The translations under genes were made by a program, and so were the position numbers. A stretch of DNA of 42,400 nt, from NCBI GenBank assembly GCA_030765645.1, contig JAVCCE010000048.1, positions 1-42,400 on the forward strand, written 5' to 3'. Shown piece by piece: positions 39,835 to 42,400 of this stretch; position 1 is the stretch's first letter, and every line of letters starts with the position of its first letter. This DNA comes from Candidatus Hinthialibacter antarcticus (lineage in GTDB: Bacteria; Hinthialibacterota; Hinthialibacteria; Hinthialibacterales; Hinthialibacteraceae). The notes below the pieces were generated by a model that was not told where the DNA came from, did no database searches, and saw only the letters and a program-made list of their open reading frames with translations.

Positions 39835-42183
39835 CTAACTCCTTCGAAGCGCAATCGCCAGCTGCCCATAAGACAAGCCGCCGTCATTGGGCGGCAATTG
39901 CAGATGGCGATACGCGGTGAACCCTTCTTGTTGCAGGCGCTTTAACGCCCGTTCGGTCAGGTAGGCGTTTTGAAAACATCCGCCCGTCAACGCGACGCGC
40001 TCAACGCCGGCCCGCTGCGCAACCGCAAGCGCCATTTCTATTATTGTATTATGAAAGCGCGCGGCGGTTTCGGCTACCGTCATGCCGTCTCTCAGCGACG
40101 AAATCGCCTCCTCAATCAACGGCCCCCAATCAACTCGATACGCAGGCGCTGCTTCCCTGCCCTGCATCACCGCCCCGTCCGGCGCCAGCCAGGCGCTTGG
40201 TTCTGTATTTTGAATTTCAAACGAAAACGCGGCGTCTGACTGATAATCGCCCATCGCCCATTCCAGTTCCATCGCGCCCTGGCCTTCGAATGAAACCGAT
40301 TGCCGCAATCCCAGCAGAGAAGAAAACGCATCAAACAATCGCCCCATGCTGGAGGTGCGCGGGCAGTTCAAATTTTTGTTGAGCATCTGCCGCAACATTG
40401 CGATTTCATTTTCTTTGAAGGATTTTAGACAAGCGAGGTCGCGGCGTTCAAAGGCCGGGTCTCCCCACAATTCATAGAGCAGACCCAGCGCGGTGCGGCG
40501 CGGTTCTTTGACGGCGTTATCGCCTGACGGCAGCGGGAACGTCCGCAGATGCGCAGCGCGATGAAAGCCGCTCCAATCGCAGAGCAAAAATTCTCCGCCC
40601 CAGATGCTCCCGTCAGTCCCGAGACCGGTACCGTCCCATGACAAAGCCAATACGGGACCATCGAGATTGTGCTCCGCCATGCAGGCGGCGGCGTGGGCGT
40701 AGTGGTGTTGCACTTGCAGCACCGGCAGGTTTAAACCTTGCGCATAGCGCGATGAGAGATAATCGGGGTGCAGGTCGCAAACGGCTTCATCCGGCTGCAA
40801 GTCGTACGCCCGCTGAAACGTCTTTGCCATTTCATGGAACGCCTCATGGGCGGATAGGGTTTCCAGGTCGCCGATGTGTTGGCTGACAAACGCCAATCCA
40901 TTTCGATTGATGGCGACGGTATTTTTGAAATGCGCACCCAGCGCCAGCACGGTCTTGCCTGACCCTGTACACGGCAGCGGCAGCGGCGCATAACCGCGCG
41001 CGCGGCGTAAAAACATCGTCTCTCCCGCGACCACGCGCACCACCGAGTCGTCCACATAGCGGGTAATGGGGCGGTTGTGGACGAGAAAGAAATCCGCAAT
41101 GCCGCGCAGCCGTTCAACCGCTTCATATTCATTGGTGCAGATGGGTTCATCGGTAAGGTTGCCGCTGGTCGCGACCAACGGCGCGGCGAAATCATCCAGC
41201 AAGATGCAATGCAGCGGCGTGTAGGGCAGCATCACGCCCAAGCAGGGGTTGCCCGGCGCCAGCGAAGAGGCCAAGTTGGTATTTTCGCGCTGCTTCAACA
41301 AGACAATCGGCGCTTCGCATGAACACAACAGCGCCTCCTCTTCCACCGAAACAAAACAAAATTCTTGTATGGCTTCCATCGAAGGCGTCATCACTGCCAG
41401 CGGCTTTTGTTCGCGGCGTTTGCGTTGGCGCAGGCGTTGAACAGCATCGTCATTTTTTGCATCAACCATCAAATGAAAACCGCCCAGCCCCTTCACCGCG
41501 ACGACGCCTCCCTCGCGCAATGCGTTGACGCATTGTTGAACAGCCTCTTCACGCTGCGCGGTCTCTCGCCCGGCTTCGTCCCAAAACGCAACTTGCGGCC
41601 CGCAGCTTGGGCAGGCGTTGGGCTGCGCATGAAAGCGGCGGTCAGCGGGGCCCTCATACTCCGCCCGGCAGGCGTCGCACATCTCGAACGGCTTCATGGT
41701 GGTGTTGGCGCGGTCATAGGGCAGGTCGTTGATGATCGAAAAGCGAGGCCCGCAGTTCGTACAATTAATAAATGGATAGCGGTAGCGTCGGTCGCCGGGA
41801 TCAAGCAACTCGCGGCGGCAATCGTCGCAGATCGCCAAATCAGGCAGCATCAGCGCCGATTTTTCGCCCGCCCCATCGCTGGCTTTGATAATAAATTCAC
41901 TCTCACCGCGAGACGCAATGTCTGAAATCTCTATTGAAAGAACCCGTGCATGCGGCGGCGCGTCCCGTTGTAAACGTACAACAAATTGTTCAAGGTTGGT
42001 TGCTGCGCCTTCGACTTCGATCAGGCATCCGCTCACATCATTCATCACCCAACCCGCCAGTTGTTCTTCTTTGGCGATGCGGAATACAAACGGGCGAAAG
42101 CCAACGCCCTGAACCGCGCCCTGGATTTGGACGCGCTTGCGTTGAACGAAAGATTGTGAGCCAGCGGCTGATTGTTTCAACAT
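39835..42183 (-). CDS. hypF: Carbamoyltransferase HypF
   Basis: Makes the CN ligand precursor by transferring a carbamoyl group to HypE. It is 782 aa with the normal domain order: acylphosphatase (residues about 15-100, GAVQGVGFRPFVFRIA), two zinc fingers (CDDCRRELLD through CTNCG, then CDACRAEYEG through CPSCG), the YrdC/Sua5-like domain (about 210-400, GVVAVKGLGGFHLMVDA, KQRENTNLASSLAP), and the Kae1-like domain with HHYAHAAACMAEH and SWDGTGLGTDG. The ATG at 42183 has no strong ribosome site. It is the first gene of the operon; hypA, hypB and hydrogenase structural genes are not in the window. Confidence 0.96.
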   Translation of the reverse strand: MLKQSAAGSQSFVQRKRVQIQGAVQGVGFRPFVFRIAKEEQLAGWVMNDVSGCLIEVEGAATNLEQFVVRLQRDAPPHARVLSIEISDIASRGESEFIIKASDGAGEKSALMLPDLAICDDCRRELLDPGDRRYRYPFINCTNCGPRFSIINDLPYDRANTTMKPFEMCDACRAEYEGPADRRFHAQPNACPSCGPQVAFWDEAGRETAQREEAVQQCVNALREGGVVAVKGLGGFHLMVDAKNDDAVQRLRQRKRREQKPLAVMTPSMEAIQEFCFVSVEEEALLCSCEAPIVLLKQRENTNLASSLAPGNPCLGVMLPYTPLHCILLDDFAAPLVATSGNLTDEPICTNEYEAVERLRGIADFFLVHNRPITRYVDDSVVRVVAGETMFLRRARGYAPLPLPCTGSGKTVLALGAHFKNTVAINRNGLAFVSQHIGDLETLSAHEAFHEMAKTFQRAYDLQPDEAVCDLHPDYLSSRYAQGLNLPVLQVQHHYAHAAACMAEHNLDGPVLALSWDGTGLGTDGSIWGGEFLLCDWSGFHRAAHLRTFPLPSGDNAVKEPRRTALGLLYELWGDPAFERRDLACLKSFKENEIAMLRQMLNKNLNCPRTSSMGRLFDAFSSLLGLRQSVSFEGQGAMELEWAMGDYQSDAAFSFEIQNTEPSAWLAPDGAVMQGREAAPAYRVDWGPLIEEAISSLRDGMTVAETAARFHNTIIEMALAVAQRAGVERVALTGGCFQNAYLTERALKRLQQEGFTAYRHLQLPPNDGGLSYGQLAIALRRS

Positions 42184-42249
42184 ACCAATAGTCTATCTTT
42201 GAATGCTGTCTTCGGCTTGGAGCAAAGATACATTCTTAACCAAATTTAT

Positions 42250-42400
42250 GGTTCATCCGGTAAGTGAGTACCTACCTTGATGAATGGCCATGATTTTTAT
42301 TCAGAAACAGGCTCCGGCATTTCACAAATTGACAAACCAATCAGGCATGGGTGGAACTCTGGGAGCGCCTGTGCATAAGGGCCTGAAAGCCCGCACTGAA
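42250..42400 (+). mobile_element. Left part of MITE-like element, cut by window end
   Basis: Begins with GGTTCATCCGGTAAGTGAGTA, identical over those positions to the complete copy at 2656. The core starts at 42344 and runs to the window end, differing from the 2751 core by one base. The 8 bases before it, AAATTTAT (42242-42249), should reappear at its right end. It sits 66 bases upstream of hypF. Confidence 0.8.

Noticed and set aside
1-42400. Recurring 80-bp cores as a CRISPR array or tRNA-like genes
   Set aside because: Copies are kilobases apart or in pairs with homologous spacers, not regularly spaced with unique spacers; no cas genes and no anticodon-arm pattern were seen.

Overview
Bacterial chromosomal segment of roughly even base composition, most likely from an uncultured lineage that makes meso-diaminopimelate peptidoglycan. 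This is supported by a nearly complete division and cell-wall (dcw) cluster, a MurE with a DNPR motif, Sec, Tat and lipoprotein signals, and NiFe-hydrogenase maturation genes. No rRNA, tRNA, CRISPR array, phage gene or transposase was seen, and I cannot place the organism in a phylum from this sequence alone.

Layout. 1-2967: a large MscS-type mechanosensitive channel gene, flanked on both sides by copies of the same short repeat element. 3017-7208: a tight four-gene plus-strand operon (C39-like cysteine peptidase, RimK-like ATP-grasp ligase with an RLAN-type N-terminus, glutamate-cysteine ligase-like enzyme, N-formylglutamate amidohydrolase-like enzyme) that looks like a system for making and trimming a small peptide or amide. 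7297-9012: a secreted protein with two fused alpha/beta-hydrolase domains. 9654-12109: a Tat-exported aldo/keto reductase, a cold-shock protein and a head-GIN-type lipoprotein. 12788-28258: the minus-strand dcw cluster, transcribed mraZ-rsmH-ftsL-ftsI-murE-mraY-murD-ftsW-murG-murC-ftsQ-ftsA-ftsZ, with many 4-base overlaps, an MraZ-type operator at the head and a terminator at the tail; murF, murB and ddl are absent from it. 28507-33373: mixed small genes (DUF1499 protein, a 24-codon membrane peptide, a TPR-like protein, a GNAT acetyltransferase, an aminotransferase, a two-helix membrane protein, a MetE-core-like protein). 33374-35824: a repeat cluster and an AT-richer LVIVD-repeat secreted protein. 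35896-42183: a minus-strand operon hypF-hypC-hypD-hypE, followed by a membrane-anchored unknown and an O-methyltransferase-like protein.

The most distinctive feature is a family of non-autonomous, MITE-like elements of about 236-263 bp. They have inverted ends (GGTTCATCCGGTA), perfect 8-base target duplications at the two complete copies, and an 80-base palindromic core. Nine complete or partial cores occur in 42 kb. Both complete copies sit directly at the stop codon of the upstream gene, and one has separated a gene from its terminator. Two further loci carry paired cores with a homologous spacer. Several other hairpin repeats (a GTCATTGCGAG type, a GGTGGGCT type, a C-run/G-run type and a long inverted pair) fill most of the other gaps.
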